Of a DNA stretch of 64,000 nucleotides, positions 9,130-18,574 are shown piece after piece. The notes beneath the pieces were generated by a model. That model saw only the letters and a program-made list of their open reading frames with translations. It had not been told where the DNA came from and ran no database searches. Origin of the DNA: Polystyrenella longa (lineage in GTDB: Bacteria > Planctomycetota > Planctomycetia > Planctomycetales > Planctomycetaceae); contig NZ_CP036281.1 of the NCBI RefSeq assembly GCF_007750395.1, positions 2,503,001 through 2,567,000 on the forward strand, given 5' to 3'. The position numbers and the translations under genes are program-made. Each line of letters starts with the position of its first letter. The stretch's first letter is position 1.

Positions 9130-9162
9130 GACTCCCCCTGAATTGAGGCGGAGTCTTTTTTT
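9130..9162 (+). terminator. Intrinsic terminator after the small basic gene
   Basis: GACTCC (9130-9135) pairs with GGAGTC (9150-9155), extended by CCT/AGG after one C-C mismatch, with loop GAATTG. Seven T residues follow at 9156-9162. Confidence 0.88.
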
Positions 9163-9392
9163 ATGCCCGGATTGCAAAGTTCCCAGGGTTGGGGTCTGCT
9201 TCGAACCTAAAGCTTGACAATGCTTATAGTTGTCGTAATGTTAAGTATTGAAACATCAGCGTTCACCGATGAATGAAGATGTTTACTCCCACCTGAGCAT
9301 TCCCAGCTGAATGTTGATGACGGTCTCTGCGACTGCCTTCCTGATACACTCCTCCCTGATTTCACCACCTCTATCAACTTTGCAGGTTTCAC

Positions 9393-11567
9393 ATGCGTAG
9401 CGCGATGTTCTGTTCTCGGATCGTACTGGCACTCTCTGTTTTCTGCTCCAGCGTTCTGGTCTATGGCGAAGACCAGCCTGCTCCGGTTAATCCGGAAGAG
9501 TTGAAAAAAGTGATCGAGTCCGCGACGGCGAAAGAAGCGGAACTGCAGAAAACGATTGACTCTAACGAGGCGAAAGTTCAGGGACTGTCGGAGCAGCTGA
9601 AAGCTATTCAGGAACAACTCAAAGGATTGCAGCAACAAGTCACTGAAGCAGAGGCAAACCTGAAATCTCAGGAGCAAAACCTGGCTCAGGTGAAATCGCA
9701 GAAGGAAGAGGCTCTCTCCAAAATCTCAGAGGAAGCCGAAGCACGCAAAACAGCGGCAGAAGCAAATCTCCAATCCAAACGAGACAGTATTAAGGATTTG
9801 AACACCCAGCTTCGCACGGTTCAAACAGCCCTGTTGCAATCCAAGAATGATCTCGAGGCATCGCAGACAGCTCTAAAAACAGAGCAGGAAGCAGTCGTTA
9901 AGCAAAAGGCCGAACAAGAGAAACTGGCGCAAATGGCGGTAGCTGCTCAGAAAGCTTTGCAGGAGGCCGATGTTGCTGCCAAAGCGGCTGCAGAAAAAGC
10001 AATGCAAGCGGCGGAAGCAGCGAAAGCTGCCCAGGCTCAAGTCGATGCTGCTCAAAAACAGTTAATGGAAGCGGAAACAAAAGTTGCCGCTCGCGAAGTC
10101 ACCATCGCCGAAACACAAAAAGCAATCGAAGCCGCTCCTGCCCAGCAGGAGAAAATTGAAGCTCAGCTCAACGAAATGAAAGGGATCGCCAATCAGGTCG
10201 AAACTGAGCTCGCGGCTGTTACTGCCGAATACGTTGATAAACGAAAACAACTTGAATCGGTGCTGACTGAATCCGGCAAGTTCGTTTCTTTCTCAGAATC
10301 GATCGCTCCCATCTTTGCGAAACGATGCCTGGCCTGTCACGACACCAAGACAGCCAAGGGCCGTTACAACATGGAAACATTCGCTGCAATCCTTAAAGGG
10401 GGCGAATCGGGAGCAGCCATCGAGCATGGTGACGCCGATTCCTCTAACCTGTATGTGATGGTCGAAAGTGGTTCCATGCCTGAAGACGATGATCCGCTCT
10501 CTGCTGAACAGTTGGCGGTCATCAAAAAGTGGATCGATCTCGGTGCTCCCCTTGATGCCGGGGTTAATGATCGGGCACAGCTGATTACGATTATGCCGAA
10601 ACAACCACACCCTGCTCCTCCAGAGGCGTACCGGGCTCCGCTTCCTGTAACGGCATTAACATTTAATCCCGACGGAACACAATTGGCCAGCTCTGGATAT
10701 CACGAGCTTCTTCTCTGGAACTCCGCCGACGGAAGTTTGCTCAACCGCCTCACCAATGTGGCGGAACGGGTATACGATCTGGAATACAGCCCCGATGGAA
10801 CATTACTCGCCGTCGCAGCGGGCACGCCTGGGCAAATGGGCGAAGTGAAAATCTTTGACGTTGCCACCGGTGAGCTGAAAGCCGATCTAGTGACATCGAT
10901 CGATTCCATCTTCTCAGTGAAATTCAGTCCCTCAGGAGATCGCATTGCTTGTGGTGGTGCCGATCGAGCAATTCGTATTTTCAATGTGGCTGATGGCAAA
11001 CTGTTGGCGACGATTGAAGATCACGCCGATTGGGTGATGGATGTCGCCTGGTCGCCGGATGGAACGAAACTGGCCTCGGCCAGTCGTGATAAAACGAGCA
11101 AAGTATTTGAAGCCGCAACTGGGAACTCGCTGGTGACTTTTAATGGTCACGGCCAACCCCTGTTTGCAGTCGGTTTCAATGCCGACGGAACTCAGATCAT
11201 CAGTGGTGGTGGAGACAAACAGGTTCGCGTCTGGAACGTTGCTGATGGAAAAGAAGTACGCAAGATAGGTGGATTTGGAAACGATGTCTTCCAGCTTGAA
11301 ATTCATCCCGACGGCCAGTTCTACAGTGCCAGCGCAGACAAGGTTGCCCGGTTACACAACTTCAACGATGGCAAAGAATTGAAGACGTTCACTGGCCATA
11401 GTGACTGGGTTTACTGTGTTACTTCGAACGCGGGTACCAAACGAGTTGCCACCGGAAGCTATGATGGTGAAATTCGGATCTGGAATCTCGAAGATGGAGC
11501 ACTCGTCAGTCAATTCGTGGCGGCCCCTGGCCTGACTGCTGAAGCGATCAAGACAGCTTCCCCGTAG
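9393..11567 (+). CDS. Secreted coiled-coil / cytochrome c / WD40-repeat fusion protein
   Basis: A 724-residue protein. Signal peptide is at residues 1-25 ('[16 protein letters not shown]'). A long Ala/Glu/Gln/Lys-rich coiled coil spans about 33-290. A planctomycete-type cytochrome c domain covers about 300-385 with one haem site C312-x-x-C315-H316 ('CLACH') and '[14 protein letters not shown]' containing the likely distal Met. A WD40 propeller spans about 415-715 with repeated 'SPDGTxLA' and '[10 protein letters not shown]' type blades. Cytochrome plus WD40 arrangements are a planctomycete speciality presumed to act in the periplasm. The long coiled coil suggests a scaffold or cell-envelope anchor. 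The electron partner is unknown. ATG 9393 has AGG 6 bases upstream. Confidence 0.85.
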   Translation: MRSAMFCSRIVLALSVFCSSVLVYGEDQPAPVNPEELKKVIESATAKEAELQKTIDSNEAKVQGLSEQLKAIQEQLKGLQQQVTEAEANLKSQEQNLAQVKSQKEEALSKISEEAEARKTAAEANLQSKRDSIKDLNTQLRTVQTALLQSKNDLEASQTALKTEQEAVVKQKAEQEKLAQMAVAAQKALQEADVAAKAAAEKAMQAAEAAKAAQAQVDAAQKQLMEAETKVAAREVTIAETQKAIEAAPAQQEKIEAQLNEMKGIANQVETELAAVTAEYVDKRKQLESVLTESGKFVSFSESIAPIFAKRCLACHDTKTAKGRYNMETFAAILKGGESGAAIEHGDADSSNLYVMVESGSMPEDDDPLSAEQLAVIKKWIDLGAPLDAGVNDRAQLITIMPKQPHPAPPEAYRAPLPVTALTFNPDGTQLASSGYHELLLWNSADGSLLNRLTNVAERVYDLEYSPDGTLLAVAAGTPGQMGEVKIFDVATGELKADLVTSIDSIFSVKFSPSGDRIACGGADRAIRIFNVADGKLLATIEDHADWVMDVAWSPDGTKLASASRDKTSKVFEAATGNSLVTFNGHGQPLFAVGFNADGTQIISGGGDKQVRVWNVADGKEVRKIGGFGNDVFQLEIHPDGQFYSASADKVARLHNFNDGKELKTFTGHSDWVYCVTSNAGTKRVATGSYDGEIRIWNLEDGALVSQFVAAPGLTAEAIKTASP

Positions 11568-11628
11568 TTGGCATGTTCAAGAATCGAGATACGAGCGAAT
11601 ATAATTTGGATAGCGTTGCAAACTTGCT

Positions 11629-12087
11629 TTACACTTCGACCCAGACGCTGATTTCCACTGGAGAATCCAGCGGGAGTTCGCTTACTCCTACAGCAATACG
11701 GGTATGTTTTCCAGCGTCGCCAAAAATCTTGACAAGCAGTTCGGAAGCGGAGTTGAGTACCAGAGCCTGATCGTTGAATTTGTCAGCAGACTGGATAAAA
11801 CCTTCCACACGAACGACTTGCTTGATCAAATCCAAGTCGCCAATACAGGCTTTTATCTGAGCAAGAGCATTAAGCGTCGCCAACCTTGCTGCATACTGCC
11901 CTTCCTGGTCGTGAATCTCATTGCCCAGTTTTCCCTTAAACGGCAATTCTTTACCAATGAATGGAAGTTGCCCACTGGTCATGACCAGATTTCCTGTTTT
12001 CAAAGCAGGGACATAATACCCCACGGCAGGAGGAGGGGTCGGTAATTCAATGTTCAGCTCAGTCATTTTGTCTTCAATGCGGCCCAT
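11629..12087 (-). CDS. RidA family protein (YjgF/YER057c/UK114)
   Basis: A 152-residue protein of the RidA family. Members form trimers and many hydrolyse reactive enamine/imine intermediates. The family pattern is seen as '[12 protein letters not shown]' in the N-terminal half and '[20 protein letters not shown]' at the C-terminus, including the conserved Arg that binds the substrate carboxylate. It belongs to the longer bacterial subgroup with an N-terminal '[16 protein letters not shown]' segment rather than the compact RidA of E. coli. Its start at ATG 12087 has no obvious ribosome-binding site; ATG 12066 is an alternative. It converges on the cytochrome/WD40 gene, 61 bases away. Confidence 0.9.
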   Translation of the reverse strand: MGRIEDKMTELNIELPTPPPAVGYYVPALKTGNLVMTSGQLPFIGKELPFKGKLGNEIHDQEGQYAARLATLNALAQIKACIGDLDLIKQVVRVEGFIQSADKFNDQALVLNSASELLVKIFGDAGKHTRIAVGVSELPLDSPVEISVWVEV

Positions 12088-12449
12088 GGAACACGGCTTT
12101 CTAATTGGTGGAAGTTCTTTGGAGTGACATTCTTCAGGGTGACGATGACTTCCCGAATGTATTGTAACCAGAATCGAACTGGTCTGAAATCGTGACGATC
12201 TGAGAACAGAAGCCGAAATGAAAGTGAAAAACCGGTGTTTGACCGGTTAGTAATCCCGTCGGTCTCATGTTACAATTCTTCCGCTCACCAGAAATTAATC
12301 TTTCCTGTTTCTTCACTTCTTCTTACGACCCACGGAATCTTCACGAACCCCTTCGGGAAGTTTCGAATAGCTTCTGTCACTCATGATTTCATCTCAATAC
12401 GGGATGCCCTTTACTGACTGACATGGAAGCGTTCCGACATGAGGCCGAA
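12088..12449. other. Divergent intergenic region with inverted repeats
   Basis: This stretch separates the divergent RidA and symporter genes. It holds two inverted repeats: ACCAG/CTGGT at 12167-12183, and a perfect AACCGGT/ACCGGTT with 5-base loop at 12230-12248. Neither has a T-run, so they look more like operator or RNA-structure elements than terminators. No credible gene is present. Confidence 0.5.
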
Positions 12450-14507
12450 ATGCAGCTCTTCTCGCAAACCGCTCCCGCTTCCGGTCTAGCAACGCTGGAC
12501 CATCTCGTCATCGGAATTTATCTGGCAGCGATGATGACGATGGGCTTTTATCTTTCCTTTCGTCAGAAATCAACAGAGGACTTTTTCCTGGCGGGGCGTA
12601 ATCTGCCCTCCTGGGCAGTCGGGATCAGTTTGATGGCTTCATTGCTGTCGACGATTACCTACCTCGCGACGCCTGGGGAGATGTTCCGTAGTGGTCCGAA
12701 TTATCTGTTTCGCTATCTCGGAATTCCACTGGTCTTAATGGCTACCTGGTTTATCTGGGTTCCCTTTTTTATGAGGCTGCGTTTAACCAGTGCGTACGAA
12801 TATCTTGAGCGACGTTTTAATTATGCGACTCGGGCTCTCGCGGCATTCTTTTGTTTGATGCTCATTCTCGGATGGATGGCCGTCGTGGTTTTAACTGCGT
12901 CGAAGGCGATGACCGAAATCGTGCAGCTCGATCTCAACTGGTTCTTCGGAAGAAACATACCAGCGACACAAACCATGGACGACGGTTCCGCTGTTTATGT
13001 TCCCAGCGAAATTCTTGATGGTGAAGTTGTTGCTGACAGGATACTTGCCTCTGCGGAGGAAGAGACCGCCTATGGTTGGATTTTCAAACAGATGACGGTT
13101 GAGGAGCAAGAGTCTCTTAGAGAGTCGACCGAGAAACAAACAACTGTAGCGGCAATCTTTAATCGGCTGCTTAGTGACAAAGAATTGTATAACAGCGAGG
13201 CTTGGGAAGACGTCCCATTAACCGAAACGGCGCAGACGTTTACAGGAGTGCCTCTTGAGCAACTGACACATCAAGAGTTGACTCACTACAATCGAGCGCT
13301 GTTAAAATCCGTATTCCCCACCGAATTATCTGCCGCGACTCCCGCTTATGCGGACGCCGATATGCACGCTTTGATTATTTCCGTCGGGCTCTTTTCCGTG
13401 TTATACACTACACTCGGCGGTCTGCGAGCTGTCGTCTGGACCGACGTTATTCAATTCTTCGTACTAATTCTGGGGGCGTTTCTGACGATCGGAATTATCG
13501 CCTGGGTGACAACCAGTACCCCCGTCGATTGGTTTAATACTGTAACCGAACGGAAGTATGAAGAGGTTGAATGGTACTCATTCGACGTTGGGAATCGTTC
13601 GACTGTGCTCTTTATTGTGACTAGTATGTTCTTTTGGTCGTTCTGTACTCACGGAGCAAACCAGGTCGCGCTGCAACGGTATTTTTCGACTCGGAATGTC
13701 CGCGAAGGTCGAAAGAGTTATTTGGTAAGTGCTTTCTCTGATATTGTTCTCGGGCTGGTCCTGGGGTGTGTCGGAATGGCATTGGTCTATTATGTCCAAC
13801 ATCCCGATGTTTCAGGGCTGCTACCAACGACGGCCGATCTGGACTCCGCCGTTAGTTCGATTCGGACGGAAGCACAAGATAAGGTGTTCCCGCAATTCAT
13901 TCGTATCGCCCTCCCCGATGGAGTTCGAGGCTTGGTCGTCGCGGCTTTGTTTGCGGCTGCCATGTCGACGATCGACTCGGGGGCGAACTCGATCTCCACC
14001 ATCGTCACGGTTGACTACTACCGACCATTTGCCAAAGAACAGGCAACCGCGAAGGCCGAACTGCGACTTGCAAGAACATTAACGGCGTCGATGGGATTAC
14101 TGATTGTCGTCAGTACGATCTTCATCTATCATCTGTCCAAAGGGACCGACCTGATTTCCATCTGCCAGAAAGGCTTTAACTGCTTTCTGGGTCCGTTGGG
14201 TGGCCTCTTTTTCGTCGGTGTTTTCTCACCCTATGTTTCCTCTCGCTCTGCCATTCTGGGCGTACTTGTAGGAGAAGTCGTCGGTGTCTGTGCGAGTTAC
14301 AGTCAGGAACTCTTTAATGCCAGCTTTTCGACTCACCTCGTCATTGCGGCAGCCTGGTTCGCGACAGTGGTCTCTGCGCATATCTTCGCTATGATCCTGC
14401 GAGACTTTGCTACAGAAGAGCAACGTCGCTGGATGTTTCGGCCTGTTCTGAATAATGATATTCCCGATGTGGATGAATTATCCCGGTCAAATGATTTGCC
14501 GAGCTGA
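12450..14507 (+). CDS. Sodium:solute symporter (SSS family) with a large hydrophilic insert
   Basis: A multi-spanning membrane protein of about 685 residues. SSS features include 'STEDFFLAGRNLPSWAVGISLMAS', which carries the typical SSS N-terminal signature, followed by many hydrophobic helices. A later segment 'AALFAAAMSTIDSGANSIST' is the conserved region around the sodium site. Family members co-import sugars, amino acids or organic acids with Na+. Unusually, about 140 hydrophilic residues (roughly 165-305) lie between early helices, rich in Glu, Asp and Thr. The cytoplasmic C-terminal tail is short. ATG 12450 was chosen because GAGG lies 5 bases upstream; ATG 12423 is in frame without such a site. 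The substrate is not evident. Confidence 0.85.
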   Translation: MQLFSQTAPASGLATLDHLVIGIYLAAMMTMGFYLSFRQKSTEDFFLAGRNLPSWAVGISLMASLLSTITYLATPGEMFRSGPNYLFRYLGIPLVLMATWFIWVPFFMRLRLTSAYEYLERRFNYATRALAAFFCLMLILGWMAVVVLTASKAMTEIVQLDLNWFFGRNIPATQTMDDGSAVYVPSEILDGEVVADRILASAEEETAYGWIFKQMTVEEQESLRESTEKQTTVAAIFNRLLSDKELYNSEAWEDVPLTETAQTFTGVPLEQLTHQELTHYNRALLKSVFPTELSAATPAYADADMHALIISVGLFSVLYTTLGGLRAVVWTDVIQFFVLILGAFLTIGIIAWVTTSTPVDWFNTVTERKYEEVEWYSFDVGNRSTVLFIVTSMFFWSFCTHGANQVALQRYFSTRNVREGRKSYLVSAFSDIVLGLVLGCVGMALVYYVQHPDVSGLLPTTADLDSAVSSIRTEAQDKVFPQFIRIALPDGVRGLVVAALFAAAMSTIDSGANSISTIVTVDYYRPFAKEQATAKAELRLARTLTASMGLLIVVSTIFIYHLSKGTDLISICQKGFNCFLGPLGGLFFVGVFSPYVSSRSAILGVLVGEVVGVCASYSQELFNASFSTHLVIAAAWFATVVSAHIFAMILRDFATEEQRRWMFRPVLNNDIPDVDELSRSNDLPS

Positions 14508-14596
14508 TTCCGGACACCTTCTTGTCGTGTGCATCCCAAACTTTCTCCCTGAAGCAAACTCAATTTGCTAAGTCCCCACCCGATAGAGTTCTATCT

Positions 14597-15775
14597 ATGA
14601 GAGCCCCTCTCCAGTCGTTTGTGTTCCTTCTACTGTCGATATCATCCAGTCTCTTGATTGGAGCCGAAAAGCAAGGAGATTCCGATCGCCTTTACCTCGA
14701 TCAGTTTCGACCGACATCCCAGTTGAAGGCGAAAGAGCACCAGTTAACACGTGCAAAGTTTCCCTGCGTCAACGTGCATACGCATCCAGGGAAATTAACT
14801 GCGGAAGAACTCGTTGAAATGGTGGATGTGATGGACGCCGCGAACATCGCTGTTTCGGTCAGTCTGGATGGCCCCGCGGGACGAGAATTTCCAATTCATT
14901 ACCGCACGCTTACAGAAAGCCATCCAGGACGATTTGCTGTTTTTGTTCGCATGGATTATCAGGGAGATGGGCTGGACGACGACCTTGCTACCTGGGATGT
15001 AAATCAGCCCGGGTTTGGCTATCGAATGGCTGACAAGCTGTCGGAAGCAGTGCGATTGGGGGCCACTGGTTTAAAACTGCTCAAAACATTAGGGCTTTAT
15101 CTGAAAGATGATAACGGCAAGTTACTCAAACCTGACGACCCCCGTTTCGATCCGGTCTGGCAACGAGCGGGTGAATTGGGCGTGCCCGTGTTATGGCACT
15201 GCGCCGATCCAATCGCTTTCTTTCAACCGATCGATGAACACAACGAACGCTGGGAGGAATTGTACCGGCATCCCGACTGGAGCTTTTATGGCGAAGAGTT
15301 CCCCGCGCATCAGGAATTGATCGATGCCCGGAACCGCGTCATCGCCCGGCATCCTGATACCCAATTTATCTGTGCGCACATGGCCGACATTCCAGAAGAC
15401 CTGGAAAAGTTGGGGGCATACCTCGATCAATATCCAAACATGAACGTGGAGATTGCAGCCCGTGTTTCTGAACTGGGGCGGCAACCTTATACGGCTCGCA
15501 AGTTCTTCATGAAATATCAGGATCGGATCTTGTTCGGAACTGATGGTGTTCCGCCACTAACCGAATTGAATCCTCACTGGCGTTTTCTGGAAACGCGAGA
15601 CGAGTATTTCCCGTATGAGGACAACGACTTTCCTCCTCAGGGGTTCTGGAATATCTACGGGCTGGGTTTGCCGGATGAAGTCCTTAAGAAAGTTTATTTC
15701 GAAAACCCTGTTCGCTTAATACCTGCCATCAAAACGGATGGTGAAAAAGTCTGGTCAGTTTCTGGTATGAAATAG
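14597..15775 (+). CDS. Secreted amidohydrolase-2-family metal-dependent hydrolase
   Basis: A 392-residue protein with signal peptide ('SFVFLLLSISSSLLIGA') followed by a TIM-barrel amidohydrolase-2 domain. Metal-site features are 'VNVHTHPG' (the H-x-H strand-1 motif), 'VLWHCADP' with a mid-barrel His, 'FICAHMAD' with another His, and 'ILFGTDGVPP' carrying the strand-8 Asp. Members hydrolyse or decarboxylate ring carboxylates and lactones, and the substrate here is unknown. ATG 14597 starts the signal peptide; an upstream in-frame TTG (14522) would precede it with unlikely sequence. It follows the symporter by 89 bases on the same strand, so it may process what the symporter imports. Confidence 0.85.
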   Translation: MRAPLQSFVFLLLSISSSLLIGAEKQGDSDRLYLDQFRPTSQLKAKEHQLTRAKFPCVNVHTHPGKLTAEELVEMVDVMDAANIAVSVSLDGPAGREFPIHYRTLTESHPGRFAVFVRMDYQGDGLDDDLATWDVNQPGFGYRMADKLSEAVRLGATGLKLLKTLGLYLKDDNGKLLKPDDPRFDPVWQRAGELGVPVLWHCADPIAFFQPIDEHNERWEELYRHPDWSFYGEEFPAHQELIDARNRVIARHPDTQFICAHMADIPEDLEKLGAYLDQYPNMNVEIAARVSELGRQPYTARKFFMKYQDRILFGTDGVPPLTELNPHWRFLETRDEYFPYEDNDFPPQGFWNIYGLGLPDEVLKKVYFENPVRLIPAIKTDGEKVWSVSGMK

Positions 15776-15906
15776 GACCAGATTCCGCCTTTGCTCTAAA
15801 TAAAAATACGGACATGAAATCAGACCTTGAAGGGCGGCAATTGAATTCGATATCGTGTTATTCCATTGAGTTCACAAGCTCTTCTCTCGGTGATTAAGCA
15901 CCTGTC

Positions 15907-17373
15907 ATGTCTGTCACACTCGATCAACATCTCGCTGGAAACCGCCTCCCACTGGTTGCAGAACTGGTGGAGTTTCCTGATCCGATTGAGGCTTTGTCGC
16001 GAGTGATCGATCTTCCTCGTCCTCTCCTGCTCGAGAGTGCACGTACCGATACCGAACTGGGCCGTTATTCGTTTCTGATGGCGGATCCGTTCCGGACATT
16101 TGATTTACAGGAAGCAACGACAGGCGATGATCCCTTCTTTGAATTAAGAGCAGAACTGGAACAGTTTCAGGCGAATCACATCGAAGGTCTTCCCCCTTTT
16201 CAAGGTGGCGCTGCGGGCTTGTTCAGTTATGAATTGGGACACGCTTGGGAAAAGCTGCCTCATGCTGTCTTTGATGAATTTCAAATCCCGGCGTTCTGTG
16301 CCGGGTTGTATGACTGGGTGATTGCCTGGGACCATCGGGAGCAACGATGTTGGATCATCTCTCATGGTTTTTCTCCGTCAGCCAATCTCGATCAGAATGC
16401 ACGGGCGAAACGGACATCGGACGAACTGAAGCAGCGACTTTCCAGTTCTTCATCGTCTCAGGGAACCGGATTGTCTTCACCAGCTAATCGTGTTGAAATT
16501 CAATCGGCAAAGTTTCCCCTTTCGCATCGAGTCGCTCGTGGATCAGGGCAACAACCGGAATACGTCAGCAATTTCAGCGAAGAGGGTTATCTCGAAGCGG
16601 TAACCCGAGTGCAGGAATATATCACGGATGGGGATATCTTTCAGGCGAATCTTTCGCAGCGATTGTTAACTCCTCAACGAACAGACTCACTTCCATTGTA
16701 TTCCCAGCTTCGAACTCGCAACCCTGCTCCCTTTGCTGCTTATTACCAACAGGACGATTGGTTTCTGGCGAGTTCTTCACCGGAGCGGTTTGTTCAAGTG
16801 CAGGGTAAGCAGGTCAGCACGCGACCGATCAAAGGAACACGACAGCGACGTCGGGCGGAAGCAGATCTATTCACCCGTGATGAACTGCGCCAAAGCGAAA
16901 AGGATCGCTCCGAGAACGTGATGATTGTCGACCTCCTGCGAAACGATCTCTCCCGTGTCTGCCGGCCAGGGACGATTCATGTACCCGATCTGTGTCGAGT
17001 GGAAATGTATGAGACGGTGCAGCACCTGGTATCCGAGGTGCGAGGTGAACTTCAACCGGACAAAACTGTTTGGGATCTTATCGCGGCAACCTTTCCGGGT
17101 GGTTCCATCACAGGCGCCCCAAAAATTCGGGCGATGCAAGTTATTACTGAACTCGAAACAACTGCTCGCGGCCCCTATTGTGGGTCTCTCTTCTATTCCG
17201 GTTTCAATGGCCATTTCGACAGCAGTATTTTGATTCGTACACTCACTGGCAAAGGTGGCTGGATTCAACTTCCGGTCGGTGGCGGGATTGTCATCCAGTC
17301 CGATCCGCTGCAGGAGTACGAAGAAACGATGCATAAAGCGGCGGGAATGCGACGAGCACTCGGTACTTCCTGA
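15907..17373 (+). CDS. pabB: Aminodeoxychorismate synthase component I
   Basis: A 488-residue chorismate-binding enzyme. It has the N-terminal anthranilate synthase I-like region and the C-terminal chorismate-binding domain. The motif P-I-K309-G-T ('STRPIKGTRQRR') carries the Lys characteristic of PabB rather than the Ala of TrpE (P-V/I-A-G-T). 'ENVMIVDLLRNDLSR', 'PGGSITGAPKIRAM' and 'GPYCGSLFYSGFNG' are conserved downstream. The product, 4-amino-4-deoxychorismate, is the precursor of p-aminobenzoate for folate. The glutaminase partner follows at 17563. Start is ATG 15907. Confidence 0.92.
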   Translation: MSVTLDQHLAGNRLPLVAELVEFPDPIEALSRVIDLPRPLLLESARTDTELGRYSFLMADPFRTFDLQEATTGDDPFFELRAELEQFQANHIEGLPPFQGGAAGLFSYELGHAWEKLPHAVFDEFQIPAFCAGLYDWVIAWDHREQRCWIISHGFSPSANLDQNARAKRTSDELKQRLSSSSSSQGTGLSSPANRVEIQSAKFPLSHRVARGSGQQPEYVSNFSEEGYLEAVTRVQEYITDGDIFQANLSQRLLTPQRTDSLPLYSQLRTRNPAPFAAYYQQDDWFLASSSPERFVQVQGKQVSTRPIKGTRQRRRAEADLFTRDELRQSEKDRSENVMIVDLLRNDLSRVCRPGTIHVPDLCRVEMYETVQHLVSEVRGELQPDKTVWDLIAATFPGGSITGAPKIRAMQVITELETTARGPYCGSLFYSGFNGHFDSSILIRTLTGKGGWIQLPVGGGIVIQSDPLQEYEETMHKAAGMRRALGTS

Positions 17374-17562
17374 GTGTTATCTGCTTATACGAACTCGACT
17401 TCCGCAGGTTACTGGGCTTTCAGCTAATCTGGTTTGATACGAATCGGGAAACGCAGACCTGTTTTCGGACTGGATTCCCGTTAGAATCAGGTCGATATTC
17501 TCATTGAGTGCTTTGAATCTTTCCATCAACCCTAACTTTTCTGTGTGAATCACACTGTTCTG

Positions 17563-18237
17563 ATGATTGTTCTAATCGATAACTACGACAGTTTCGTCTT
17601 CAATCTGGCCCGCTATTGCCAGGAATTGGGGTGTGATACGCACGTGGTACGTTCGGATGAAATCGATGCGAATGGTATTAGGAAAATGGATCCCCAGGCA
17701 ATTATTTTGTCTCCGGGACCCTGCACTCCGCGAGAAGCGGGAAATTGTCTGTCCATCGTCGAGACGCTGTTGGAAGAATATCCGATATTGGGAGTCTGTC
17801 TGGGACATCAGGTGATCGCGGCGGCAACGGGATCTGAAATTATTCACGCACCGGAACCGATCCACGGACGGACATCCCGCGTCGAGCATGTTGGATCGGC
17901 CCTGTTTGAAAACGTGCCTAACCCATTTCAGGCAACGCGTTATCATTCGCTGATTATTGATGAAGCGAGTCTCGGTGAGGAGTTTCAGATTACAGCCCGT
18001 TCGGACGACGGAGTTCCCATGGCGATCGAGCATCATCGATTGCCTGTGATGGGGGTTCAATTTCATCCAGAATCGATTCTGACGGATCATGGTCATCGGC
18101 TCATACACAACTTCTTTAGTGTCGCCGGATTAAAGACCCCTGACTATGAATCGCGTGAGCTACCACATCCCAATGAAAAATACAGCACCACCCCGCTGAC
18201 GCCGGTGCATACCCCCGGACCGGTTCCTCTTCGCTAA
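17563..18237 (+). CDS. pabA: Aminodeoxychorismate/anthranilate synthase glutamine amidotransferase subunit
   Basis: A 224-residue class I glutamine amidotransferase. It begins 'MIVLIDNYDSFVFNL', has nucleophile C79 in 'GVCLGHQVI', and the His-Glu pair in 'VQFHPESILTDHG'. It releases ammonia from glutamine for the chorismate-using partner. Because the adjacent gene is PabB-like, PabA is the natural assignment; in many bacteria one such subunit also serves TrpE, which cannot be excluded. ATG 17563 is preferred over the in-frame GTG at 17545 because the family sequence begins there. A Pro-rich C-terminal tail of about 30 residues extends past the usual family end. Confidence 0.9.
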   Translation: MIVLIDNYDSFVFNLARYCQELGCDTHVVRSDEIDANGIRKMDPQAIILSPGPCTPREAGNCLSIVETLLEEYPILGVCLGHQVIAAATGSEIIHAPEPIHGRTSRVEHVGSALFENVPNPFQATRYHSLIIDEASLGEEFQITARSDDGVPMAIEHHRLPVMGVQFHPESILTDHGHRLIHNFFSVAGLKTPDYESRELPHPNEKYSTTPLTPVHTPGPVPLR

Positions 18238-18574
18238 CCGTTACACACTTCGCGGCAAACTCTGCCGGCGATATCTGCTCAACAGTTTTAACCGGTAAGG
18301 TCTTCGCAGAAATAGCGACCCATTTCTATTGGCGCTGACTCGCTGGAAAACCAACCTCGATTCCGCATTATCGAGATCTCTTTTTCTTCTGGACCGATAA
18401 TGACTCTGACGGAGTCTCAGGTAACTTTACGAGGAGCGTATCGACTGAAAATCCAGTCGGAGTGTGTCCCCCTTCCCTGTGCTGCTTCTTCCAGGAGTGA
18501 AGGCTCGGTGCAGGAGCCGATCACAATCACGATCTGGATAGACCCAGCATGAGTTCAGCCTTCCCGCCGCCGAT
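18238..18574. other. Gene-free stretch with a hairpin and a doubtful 50-codon frame
   Basis: A frame from ATG 18400 to TGA 18550-18552 encodes 50 residues with no recognisable features and no ribosome-binding site, so it is not called. A 6-bp hairpin, CGACTG/CAGTCG, lies at 18442-18459. This is probably leader or promoter DNA for the thioredoxin-like gene. Confidence 0.4.

Noticed and set aside
9214-9241. A TTGACA followed 16 bases later by TAATGT, considered as a promoter for the cytochrome/WD40 gene.
   Set aside because: The -10 matches only three of six positions, and the two elements partly form an inverted repeat (GACAA/TTGTC). Too weak to call.
15907-18237. Annotation of the chorismate genes as trpE and trpG.
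   Set aside because: The P-I-K-G-T motif favours PabB, and no other trp gene is adjacent. A shared glutaminase role remains possible.
18400-18552. A 50-codon frame before the thioredoxin-like gene.
   Set aside because: No ribosome-binding site, domain or signal features.
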